Assembly (NCBI GenBank): GCA_947475795.1
Contig: CANJOX010000114.1
Location: 1 to 9,221, forward strand
Direction: 5' to 3'
DNA from: Gemmatimonadota bacterium
GTDB taxonomy: Bacteria; Gemmatimonadota; Gemmatimonadetes; Gemmatimonadales; Gemmatimonadaceae
Length of the DNA: 9,221 bases
A model generated the notes under the pieces. That model saw only the letters and a list, made by a program, of their open reading frames with translations, searched no databases and had not been told where the DNA came from. The translations under genes and the position numbers were made by a program. Within the stretch, counting starts at the first letter, position 1. Each line of letters begins with the position of its first letter. Below are positions 1 through 9,221 of this stretch, in pieces.

Positions 1-1
1 G

Positions 2-175
2 TCCATGCCGGCGGTGGAGGTGATGAAAGACGCGGCGCACCGCATGCACATGGGTGACGCCGGAGCGCTGTCGTTTCCCTTTGCGTTCCCGGGCGCCGGC
101 GCGTTCCGGGTGTTTGTGCAGGTGCGCCGCCGTGATGTCGTGGAAACGGCAGCGTTCGACGTGACGGTGCGGTAA
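2..175 (+). CDS. C-terminal fragment of an unidentified protein (start outside window)
   Basis: An open frame runs in from the left edge and ends at TAA (173-175), giving 57 visible residues. The visible part has an aromatic stretch, SFPFAFPGAGAFRVFVQV, and then ends in FDVTVR. The alternating hydrophobic pattern with a Pro/Gly turn resembles the last strands of a small beta-sandwich domain, of the kind seen in exported YtkA/FixH-like or copper-protein-associated domains. That resemblance is from memory and weak, so no function is assigned. Histidines and methionines cluster just before it (HRMHMGD), which would suit metal binding but proves nothing. An in-frame ATG lies at position 5, but the frame stays open to the edge, so the gene most likely begins upstream. 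The gene converges on the methionine operon. Confidence 0.65.
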   Translation, partial: SMPAVEVMKDAAHRMHMGDAGALSFPFAFPGAGAFRVFVQVRRRDVVETAAFDVTVR

Positions 176-179
176 CCCT

Positions 180-204
180 CCGGGGCGGTTGTCGCGGGCC
201 CCGG
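180..204. terminator. Inverted repeat between convergent genes (candidate bidirectional terminator)
   Basis: CCGGGGC (180-186) and GCCCCGG (198-204) are a perfect 7-bp inverted repeat around an 11-base loop. It lies 4 bases after the TAA of the left-edge gene and 19 bases beyond the stop of the metX-hom gene on the other strand. The position between two convergent stop codons and the all-G/C stem suit a terminator for both directions. There is no T-tract on either side, so a classic intrinsic terminator is not shown. Confidence 0.5.
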
Positions 205-223
205 TGGCCGGCGGGTCGTCAGG

Positions 224-3777
<3,554 letters not shown>

Positions 3778-3866
3778 CGACACCGGCGGATGCCGATGGC
3801 CCTTCACCATCAGTTTTGCGTGCAGTCTTCGTGAGCGCTTCGGTGATCCCGCAGGACGCCGAAACA

Positions 3867-3904
3867 CTGACGGCCCGCGCCGATTTCTCGTCGCAGGCCG
3901 TCAG
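3867..3904 (-). terminator. Perfect 9-bp inverted repeat downstream of ackA (candidate terminator)
   Basis: CTGACGGCC (3867-3875) and GGCCGTCAG (3896-3904) are perfectly complementary. After one mismatch, GCG (3877-3879) pairs with CGC (3892-3894), and after another, CGA (3881-3883) pairs with TCG (3888-3890), leaving a TTTC loop (3884-3887) as read on the + strand. On the minus strand the stem is followed by TGTTTCGG, a weak T-rich run. It starts about 132 bases after the ackA stop and about 90 bases before the riboswitch. It could end the pur-ackA transcript and insulate the methionine operon; an operator or an RNA-processing site is an alternative. Confidence 0.45.
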
Positions 3905-4036
3905 GACCTCGACTTAGACGGATAGTCAGTGCCACAGGCACCGAGTGCGCGGCCCGTCAAATCGGGGAAACCGCCGCGCACACTTCGAGTATCGTCCGTT
4001 GCGCCGCGTTCTGCAAGTCCCGTCGCCGGAAATACG

Positions 4037-5278
4037 TCAAGCGGTCTCGACGCCAGCGATCACGCGATACGTATCACGCGCGATCAGCAGCTCTTCATCG
4101 GTGGGCACCACCCACGCCGCGAGCGATGCGTCGTCAGCGGAAATACGCCCCTCGCGTCCGCCCACGAGCCGGTCGTTCTCGTCAGGGTTGAGACGGAGGC
4201 CGGCCCATTCGAGGCCGTCGCAGATGCGCCGCCGGATTTCGCTCGAGTTCTCCCCCACGCCCCCCGCGAACACGATCGCGTCCGCACCACCCATCGCGGC
4301 GAGATAGGCCCCCACGTACTTTCGCGCGCGGTAACAGAAGATCTCGATCGCCAGCCGCGCGCGGCGGTCGTCGTGCTCGTGCGCCTCGGCGAGGAGATCG
4401 CGCATGTCGTTGGTGAGTCCCGAAATGCCCAGCAGCCCCGACTGATTGTTGAGCAACGCCTCGACCTGCGGCAGCGTGAGCCCTTCCTTGGCCGCGATAT
4501 AGTCGAGCAGCGCGGCGTCGATGTCGCCCGAGCGCGTGCCCATCACGAGCCCTTCGAGCGGCGTGAAGCCCATGCTGGTGTCGATCGACTCGCCGCCCTT
4601 GATGGCGCAGGCCGAGCAGCCGTTGCCCAGGTGCAGCGTCACGATGCGCACGTCGGCGCGCGCGCGCCCCGTGAGCGTGCGCCAGCGATAGGCGATGGAG
4701 CGATGCGACGTACCGTGAAACCCGTAGCGCCGCACCTTGTGGCGCCGGTACAGCGGATACGGAATCGCGTACAGGTACGCGTGCTCGGGGAGCGTGTGAT
4801 GGAACGCCGTGTCGAACACGGCCACCTGCGGGACACCGCGGCCGAGCGCGGCGCGGGCCGCTTCGATGCCGCGGAGATTGTGCGGATTGTGCAACGGGGC
4901 GAGTTCGACGTTGGCTTCGATCCCGCGCAGCACCGCCTCGTCGATGGCCACGCTGTGCCGGAACTGCTCGCCGCCATGCACCACGCGGTGCCCCACGGCG
5001 TGCAGGTCGCCGCGCGCGGTGAGTCCCGTGCCGCTCTCCGGCGACGTCACGAAGTGCACCAGCCACTCCACCGCGGCACGCACGTCGCGCAGCGCCGCCG
5101 TGAGGGTGCGGGTCCCGCCGTCCGCGGCGCGGATCGTGATCACCGACTCGCCGCCGATGCGCTCGATCTGTCCGCGGATGAGTCGCGCGTCGTGGTCGCC
5201 GGCAATGCGATCCGCGTCGGTGACGACCACCTGGAATTTGAGCGTCGCCGAGCCGGCGTTGAGCACGAGAATGTTCAC
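4037..5278 (-). CDS. ackA: Acetate kinase
   Basis: This 413-residue protein matches acetate kinase across its full length (family about 400 residues). The enzyme reversibly transfers phosphate between ATP and acetate to form acetyl phosphate in the cytoplasm. Visible are [10 protein letters not shown] (6-15, with Asn7), GHRVVHGGE (96-104, substrate Arg98), FDTAFH (155-160, catalytic Asp156), RYGFHGTSH (184-192, His188), HLGNG (216-220), [19 protein letters not shown] (236-254, transition-state Arg249), GVGENS (340-345) and TDEELLIA (393-400, metal-binding glutamates). Every residue expected from the well-studied archaeal enzyme has a counterpart. The start is GTG at 5278; the preceding bases carry only a weak CGGACG as ribosome binding site. 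It is last in the purE-purK-membrane protein run, 48 bases behind the membrane protein. No phosphotransacetylase gene is in the window. Confidence 0.96.
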   Translation of the reverse strand: MNILVLNAGSATLKFQVVVTDADRIAGDHDARLIRGQIERIGGESVITIRAADGGTRTLTAALRDVRAAVEWLVHFVTSPESGTGLTARGDLHAVGHRVVHGGEQFRHSVAIDEAVLRGIEANVELAPLHNPHNLRGIEAARAALGRGVPQVAVFDTAFHHTLPEHAYLYAIPYPLYRRHKVRRYGFHGTSHRSIAYRWRTLTGRARADVRIVTLHLGNGCSACAIKGGESIDTSMGFTPLEGLVMGTRSGDIDAALLDYIAAKEGLTLPQVEALLNNQSGLLGISGLTNDMRDLLAEAHEHDDRRARLAIEIFCYRARKYVGAYLAAMGGADAIVFAGGVGENSSEIRRRICDGLEWAGLRLNPDENDRLVGGREGRISADDASLAAWVVPTDEELLIARDTYRVIAGVETA

Positions 5279-5326
5279 GGGCGTCCGCGCGGCGGCGACG
5301 ACGGGATCATGACCGGATCACGGCGG

Positions 5327-5704
5327 TCAGAACGGCTTGTAGAGCGCCATGTACACGGCCACGCCGGCCAGCAGTGGCAGGAGCAGCAGGAACGGCCGCG
5401 CCAGCGCGGGGCGGCGGTACGGCAGCAGCACGACGGCGCTCAGGATCACCCACACGATGATCTTCACCCACAGCCAGCCGGGAAAGCTGGAACCATGCAG
5501 GAAACCCAGCCGCGCGAGCATGCCGAAGCCGCCCACGAGAATGAGCAATGCCCCCACGCCGTGCATCGACCCCATCAGCGGACGCGTGGTGCTGGTGGCC
5601 TTGCTCCCGCCGTTCGCCGCGTGGGTGGCCACGCCGCCGATCGCAACGAAGAGCATGGCGATGCCGATGATGTGCAGGATTTCGTAGAAGTCGCGTGGAA
5701 ACAT
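5327..5704 (-). CDS. Small four-helix membrane protein of unknown function
   Basis: The protein has 125 residues from the ATG at 5704 (MFPRDFYEIL) and is almost entirely membrane-embedded. Predicted helices by eye are residues 7-28, 48-67, 77-96 and 103-122. The first carries ILHIIGIAMLFVAIGG; between helices 1 and 2 is a polar stretch (HAANGGSKATSTTRP), and the second begins near HGVGALLILVGG. His11 in helix 1 and His48 before helix 2 could in principle bind a cofactor or metal, but this is guesswork. I do not recognise a named family; the size and layout resemble small SirB2- or CopD-like membrane proteins. The frame stays open upstream as a false extension inside purK; the ATG chosen lies 8 bases after the purK stop, with only a weak ribosome binding site. 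It sits between purK and ackA, so it is probably co-transcribed with them. Confidence 0.8.
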   Translation of the reverse strand: MFPRDFYEILHIIGIAMLFVAIGGVATHAANGGSKATSTTRPLMGSMHGVGALLILVGGFGMLARLGFLHGSSFPGWLWVKIIVWVILSAVVLLPYRRPALARPFLLLLPLLAGVAVYMALYKPF

Positions 5705-5712
5705 GGGTCCGG

Positions 5713-6897
5713 TCAGAAAGTGGAGTGGAGCACGGGCTCGTGCACGTCGAAGCTGGCGATGGTCCCGGGCGAGAGGCGCCGGTAGCTCTCGAGCACGCGC
5801 CCGAGGGCCTGCTGGGCGTCGTCGCCCACCGACGACAGATGCCCCATCTTGCGCCCCGCGCGCGCCCCGGCTTTGCCGTACAGGTGCAGGCGTGTGCCCG
5901 GCACCTCCAACGCGTGCGTCACGTGCGGCGCGTCGGGCTGCAGCCACACTTCGCCCAGCAGGTTCACGATCGCTGACGGCGCATGCACCGCCGTGCTTCC
6001 CAGCGGCAGGTCACACACGGCGCGCACCAGTTGCTCGAACTGGCTGGTGGCCAGTCCGCGTTCGCTGTGGTGATACGTGTTGTGCGGGCGCGGCGCGAGT
6101 TCGTTCACCAGCAGCGCACCGTCCGTGGTCACGAAACACTCCACCGCCAGCAGCCCCACGATGCCGATGCGCTCGGCGATCGCGGCGGCCATCGCCTGCG
6201 CCTGTGTCGTCATGGCATCGGGAATCACGGCCGGGATCACCGCCCACGTGAGGATGCCGCCGGTGTGGTGATTCCGCGACGGCGGGTACACCGCCATCTC
6301 ACCCCCCGGACGGCGGGCCACCAGCACGGAGATCTCGTAGTCGATAGACACCATCTGTTCCACCAGACACGGACGTCCGCCCAGCGCCTCCCACGCGCCG
6401 GCCGCCTGCTCCGGTTCGCGCAACCGCACCTGACCGCGGCCGTCGTAGCCACCGTGCGTGGACTTGGCGATACACGCGCCGTGTGCGCGCACCGCGTCTT
6501 CCACCTCCTGCGCCGTGGTCGCCGCCACGAAGGCGCCGAGCGGAAACCCCTGCTGCTGCAGCCATTGCTTCTGGCGGATCCGGTCTTGAATGATGTACAC
6601 CGGCGCGCGTCCCGGGCGCAGCGCCGTCTCCGCGGCCACGGCATCGAGCACGTCGGGGTGGATCTGTTCGATTTCCAGGGTGACCACATCGCAGCCGCGC
6701 GCCAGCTCCACGGCGGCGGCCACATCGTTGAAGCCGGCGGTGATGGTGCGTGACGCCACGGCGCGTGAGGCGCAGGCCGCATCGGGGTCGAGCACGTGGA
6801 TGTCGTACCCCATCGCGCGCGCCGCGAAGGCGGTCATGCGCCCCAGCTGGCCGCCGCCGAGGAATCCGATGGTGGCGCCCGGCAGGATCGGCGTCAC
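5713..6897 (-). CDS. purK: 5-(carboxyamino)imidazole ribonucleotide synthase (ATP-grasp)
   Basis: This 394-residue ATP-grasp enzyme makes N5-CAIR from AIR, bicarbonate and ATP in de novo purine synthesis. Residues 9-21 give the N-terminal Rossmann-like loop with GGGQLGRM (14-21). VTLEIEQI (72-79) is the conserved acidic strand motif. [16 protein letters not shown] (104-119) precedes the ATP-grasp domain, and [12 protein letters not shown] (145-156) is the flexible nucleotide-binding loop. EQM (180-182), ECF (253-255) and [14 protein letters not shown] (265-278) supply nucleotide, metal and substrate contacts, followed by [11 protein letters not shown]. The start is GTG at 6897, which overlaps the purE stop as GTGA and puts the first residues ([16 protein letters not shown]) at the normal distance from the glycine loop. 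The frame stays open far upstream through purE, but that extension is antisense-like Arg/Ala-rich sequence and is rejected. Confidence 0.95.
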   Translation of the reverse strand: MTPILPGATIGFLGGGQLGRMTAFAARAMGYDIHVLDPDAACASRAVASRTITAGFNDVAAAVELARGCDVVTLEIEQIHPDVLDAVAAETALRPGRAPVYIIQDRIRQKQWLQQQGFPLGAFVAATTAQEVEDAVRAHGACIAKSTHGGYDGRGQVRLREPEQAAGAWEALGGRPCLVEQMVSIDYEISVLVARRPGGEMAVYPPSRNHHTGGILTWAVIPAVIPDAMTTQAQAMAAAIAERIGIVGLLAVECFVTTDGALLVNELAPRPHNTYHHSERGLATSQFEQLVRAVCDLPLGSTAVHAPSAIVNLLGEVWLQPDAPHVTHALEVPGTRLHLYGKAGARAGRKMGHLSSVGDDAQQALGRVLESYRRLSPGTIASFDVHEPVLHSTF

Positions 6898-7442
6898 GAG
6901 GCCTGCGGCGGAATGGCGTTCGGGGCCGCCAGTGGACGGGAGAGGGCCTCGGTGGCCTTGTGCGCGCGGCGCGCCGCCAGCTGTGCGCCGAGCGCGGGAT
7001 CGTGGGCCGCGAGCAGCTGGGCCGCGAAGAGGGCCGCATTGGCGGCACCGGGCTTGCCGATGGCAAACGTGGCCACCGGCACGCCGGCCGGCATCTGCAC
7101 GATGCTGAGCAACGCGTCCATCCCGTTCAAGGGCGTCGCCACGACCGGCACGCCGAGCACCGGCACGAGCGTCTTGGCGGCGAGCATGCCCGGCAGATGC
7201 GCCGCGCCGCCGGCGCCGGCGATGATGGCGCGCAAGCCACGGGGGAACGCCGTCTCGGCGTACTCGAACAGCCAGTCGGGCGTGCGGTGCGCCGACACGA
7301 CGCGCGCCTCGTAGGGAATGCCCAGCTCGGCGAGCACGTCGCAAGCGGGGGCGAGCGTATCGAAATCGCTCGCGCTGCCCATGACCACGCCGACGAGGGG
7401 GGTGGTCCCGGCAGCGACGCTGCCGTCGGTCGCAGTGGTCAC
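6894..7442 (-). CDS. purE: N5-carboxyaminoimidazole ribonucleotide mutase (PurE class I)
   Basis: PurE moves the carboxyl group of N5-CAIR (made by PurK) to carbon 4, giving CAIR. From the GTG start at 7442 the protein has 182 residues. Visible are the substrate-phosphate loop [26 protein letters not shown] with the catalytic histidine of SAHRTP, the glycine-rich [14 protein letters not shown], and [19 protein letters not shown]. This is the complete class I pattern and goes with the adjacent purK. The C-terminus runs about 15-20 residues past the usual end in an Ala/Pro-rich tail. Start choice: the GTG has GGAG (7451-7448) at 5 bases, whereas the in-frame ATG at 7475 (193 residues) has no good ribosome binding site and would add 11 residues with no family match. 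The ATG remains possible. The stop overlaps the purK GTG. Confidence 0.93.
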   Translation of the reverse strand: MTTATDGSVAAGTTPLVGVVMGSASDFDTLAPACDVLAELGIPYEARVVSAHRTPDWLFEYAETAFPRGLRAIIAGAGGAAHLPGMLAAKTLVPVLGVPVVATPLNGMDALLSIVQMPAGVPVATFAIGKPGAANAALFAAQLLAAHDPALGAQLAARRAHKATEALSRPLAAPNAIPPQAS

Positions 7443-7493
7443 GCGGACTCCGGGTAGAAGATCGGCAGCCCCCATCAGGCTGCTCGGCGCCCT

Positions 7494-7522
7494 AAGTTAC
7501 GCGGGCAGCCGACGCCCTCCAA
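7494..7522 (-). promoter_or_regulatory. Possible promoter for purE-purK-membrane protein-ackA
   Basis: In the 76-bp gap upstream of purE, the minus strand reads TTGGAG (7522-7517), a 17-base spacer, then TAACTT (7499-7494). Each hexamer matches the sigma-70 consensus at only 3 of 6 positions, but the spacing is ideal and TAACTT is the most A+T-rich spot locally. Transcription from here would start near 7487, leaving about 45 bases before the GTG start of purE and only about 12 before the upstream ATG. I see no comparable pair facing the divergent + strand gene. Confidence 0.3.
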
Positions 7523-7551
7523 CACCCGGCCACATCCGACTCCTCCGATCG

Positions 7552-9221
7552 ATGCTTCGACTCCCGCTCGCCCTCCTGCTGGTGGCCGTCGTCTCCGGCC
7601 CCGCGTTCGCCCAGCGCCCCGTCGCTGCCCGCCCGGCCGCGTCGTCCGTCGCTCCGCTCGATTCGTCGCTGGGGGCGTCGATGCGGTTTCGCTCCGTGGG
7701 GCCCACGCGCGGGGGACGGTCCACCGCCATCGCGGGGATCCCGTCGCAGCCTCACACGTTCCTGTCCGGATCCACCGGCGGCGGCGTGTGGCGCACCGAC
7801 GATGCGGGCCAGAGCTGGCGCAACATCAGTGACGGGTACTTCGGTGGCGTGATCGGCGCCGTGCGTGTGGCCGACTCCGATCCCAATGTCATCTACGTGG
7901 GGACGGGCTCGCAGGATGTGCGCGGCAACTCGAGCACGGGGCGCGGTGCGTGGAAGTCCACCGACGGCGGCAAGCGCTGGACCTTTATCGGACTGGGCGA
8001 GACCGGCGCCATCGGCCGCATCGCCGTGCATCCGACCAATCCCGATGTGGTGTACATGTCCGCGCTTGGCCATCCGTTCGGCCGCAACCGCGAGCGCGGG
8101 ATCTACCGCTCGCGCGACGGCGGGACGTCGTGGCAGCAGGTGCTGTTCCTGAACGACTCCACCGGGGCATCCGACCTCGTGATGGATCCCAAAAATCCGC
8201 GCATCCTGTACGCCGCCTTCTGGCGCGGCGAGCGGAAGCCGTGGACCATGATCTCCGGCAGCAGCGAGGGCGGCCTCTGGAAGTCCACCGACGCCGGCGA
8301 CACGTGGACGAAGCTGGGCGGCGGCCTCCCGACGGGGCTGACTGGGAAGATCGGGCTTACCGTGAGCCCCGCGAATCCGGAGCGCGTGTGGGCCATCATC
8401 GAGGCGGAGCCGCTGGGCGGGTTGTATCGGTCGGATGACGCCGGCGCGACCTGGGCGCGGGTGAACGACGAGAACCGCATCCGGCAGCGCGCGTGGTACT
8501 ACTACCGGCTCGTGGCCGACCCGGTGGACGAACACACGGTGTGGATCATGAGTGTGCAGTTGCATCGCTCGATCGACGGCGGCAAGACGCTCGAGGCGGT
8601 GGCCGTGCCGCACGGCGATACGCACGACCTGTGGATCAATCCGGCGCAGCCGAAGATCATGGCGCTCTCCGACGACGGCGGGTCGGTGGTGTCGCTGAAC
8701 GGCGGCCGCTCGTGGAGTTCGATGAACGTGATGCCCACGGCGGAGCTGTACGAAGTGGTCGTGGACCATGCGTTTCCGTACCGGCTGTACGGATCGCAGC
8801 AGGACAACACCTCGATCAGCGTGCCGTCGGCGAGCGGCCCCAACGATCTGCATCCGCTCGCGGGCTGGCGTTACGCCAGCGGCTGCGAGACCGGTCCCGT
8901 GTCGTTGCATCCGGATCATCCCGGCGTGATCTGGGGTGGCTGCTACGGCGGCGCCATCAATCGCTGGGATCTGGCCACCGGTGAGCGGCGCAACGTGAAC
9001 CTCTATCCGCAGCAGCTCGTGGGGCAGGCGGCGAAGGATGTGCGCTACCGCTTCCAGTGGGTCGCGCCGATTCTCGTGTCGCGGCACGATCCGGAGGTGG
9101 TGTACCACGCGTCGCAGTTCGTGCATCGCACGCGCGACGGTGGCATGCGCTGGGAAACCATCAGCCCCGACCTGACCACGAACGATCCGGTCACGCAGCA
9201 GCCCGCCGGCGGTCCGATCAA
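7552..9221 (+). CDS. Secreted Asp-box beta-propeller protein (sortilin/VPS10-like, 'glycosyl hydrolase' type), 3' end cut
   Basis: The visible 556 residues start with a clear Sec signal peptide: MLR, a hydrophobic core (LPLALLLVAVVSG), and an AFA|Q cleavage site after residue 20. The mature part is a chain of Asp-box (BNR) repeats of form S-x-D-x-G-x-T-W: 81-89, 135-143, 186-194, 244-252, 293-301, a degenerate one ending in Leu at 339-347, one with Asn for Asp at 380-388, and 526-534. They are mostly spaced 41-58 residues apart, as in beta-propeller blades. YGSQQDNT (413-420) is a motif I associate with this exoprotein family. Cys445 and Cys464 are the only cysteines and could form a disulfide outside the cell. 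Such proteins are often named glycosyl hydrolases or sialidase-like without shown activity; no sialidase active-site set is visible, so the substrate is unknown. The frame is open at the right edge. No purine-rich ribosome binding site precedes the ATG. Confidence 0.92.
   Translation, partial: MLRLPLALLLVAVVSGPAFAQRPVAARPAASSVAPLDSSLGASMRFRSVGPTRGGRSTAIAGIPSQPHTFLSGSTGGGVWRTDDAGQSWRNISDGYFGGVIGAVRVADSDPNVIYVGTGSQDVRGNSSTGRGAWKSTDGGKRWTFIGLGETGAIGRIAVHPTNPDVVYMSALGHPFGRNRERGIYRSRDGGTSWQQVLFLNDSTGASDLVMDPKNPRILYAAFWRGERKPWTMISGSSEGGLWKSTDAGDTWTKLGGGLPTGLTGKIGLTVSPANPERVWAIIEAEPLGGLYRSDDAGATWARVNDENRIRQRAWYYYRLVADPVDEHTVWIMSVQLHRSIDGGKTLEAVAVPHGDTHDLWINPAQPKIMALSDDGGSVVSLNGGRSWSSMNVMPTAELYEVVVDHAFPYRLYGSQQDNTSISVPSASGPNDLHPLAGWRYASGCETGPVSLHPDHPGVIWGGCYGGAINRWDLATGERRNVNLYPQQLVGQAAKDVRYRFQWVAPILVSRHDPEVVYHASQFVHRTRDGGMRWETISPDLTTNDPVTQQPAGGPI

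Noticed and set aside
3925..3960. Promoter from TTGACG (3960-3955) on the minus strand
   Set aside because: No acceptable -10 hexamer lies 16-18 bases downstream; TGACTAT further on is too far away.
3929..5785. A 618-codon open frame on the + strand opposite ackA and the membrane protein gene
   Set aside because: The translation is Arg/His/Ala/Gly/Gln-rich without any family motif, while the opposite strand carries a complete acetate kinase. Long antisense frames are expected at this G+C content.
6898..7344. Upstream extension of the purK frame to 7344
   Set aside because: It runs through purE out of frame; PurK homology begins just after the GTG at 6897, which overlaps the purE stop.
7492..9126. 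A 544-codon open frame on the - strand opposite the propeller gene
   Set aside because: The product is His/Arg/Pro/Ala-rich with no recognisable domain, while the + strand has a signal peptide and eight Asp-box repeats.

Overview
The window is strongly G+C-rich bacterial chromosomal DNA, with G or C at most third codon positions. The best guess is a Gemmatimonadota-type soil or water bacterium. This rests on inference: the base composition, the large secreted Asp-box/sortilin-type propeller protein, and a methionine locus with an unusual fused enzyme. No 16S or other taxonomic marker is present. I see no mobile element, CRISPR array, tRNA or rRNA. The content is core metabolism, and the most notable part is the regulated methionine locus.

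Layout. (1) 2-175, + strand: C-terminal end of a protein whose start lies outside the window, converging on the next block, with an inverted repeat between them. (2) 224-3642, - strand: a methionine operon transcribed as metY, then a single ORF encoding MetX fused to homoserine dehydrogenase. The two genes share an ATGA overlap. Upstream of metY is a 394-bp gap holding a SAM-II type riboswitch, a G+C-rich terminator-like hairpin, a second hairpin next to the ribosome binding site, and a separate inverted repeat nearer ackA. (3) 4037-7475, - strand: a tight run transcribed as purE, purK (GTGA overlap with purE), a small four-helix membrane protein, and ackA (acetate kinase). (4) 7552-9221, + strand: a divergently transcribed secreted Asp-box beta-propeller protein cut by the window edge.

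How the genes work together. In block 2, homoserine dehydrogenase makes homoserine, the MetX domain acylates it, and MetY replaces the acyl group with sulfide to give homocysteine. All three activities sit behind one SAM-sensing leader, so the end product of the methionine branch probably controls the whole set. In block 3, PurK and PurE carry out the two-step carboxylation of AIR to CAIR in purine synthesis. AckA interconverts acetate/ATP and acetyl phosphate/ADP. The membrane protein between purK and ackA has no assigned role.

Several very long open frames lie antisense to the real genes, as expected at this base composition, and were set aside.
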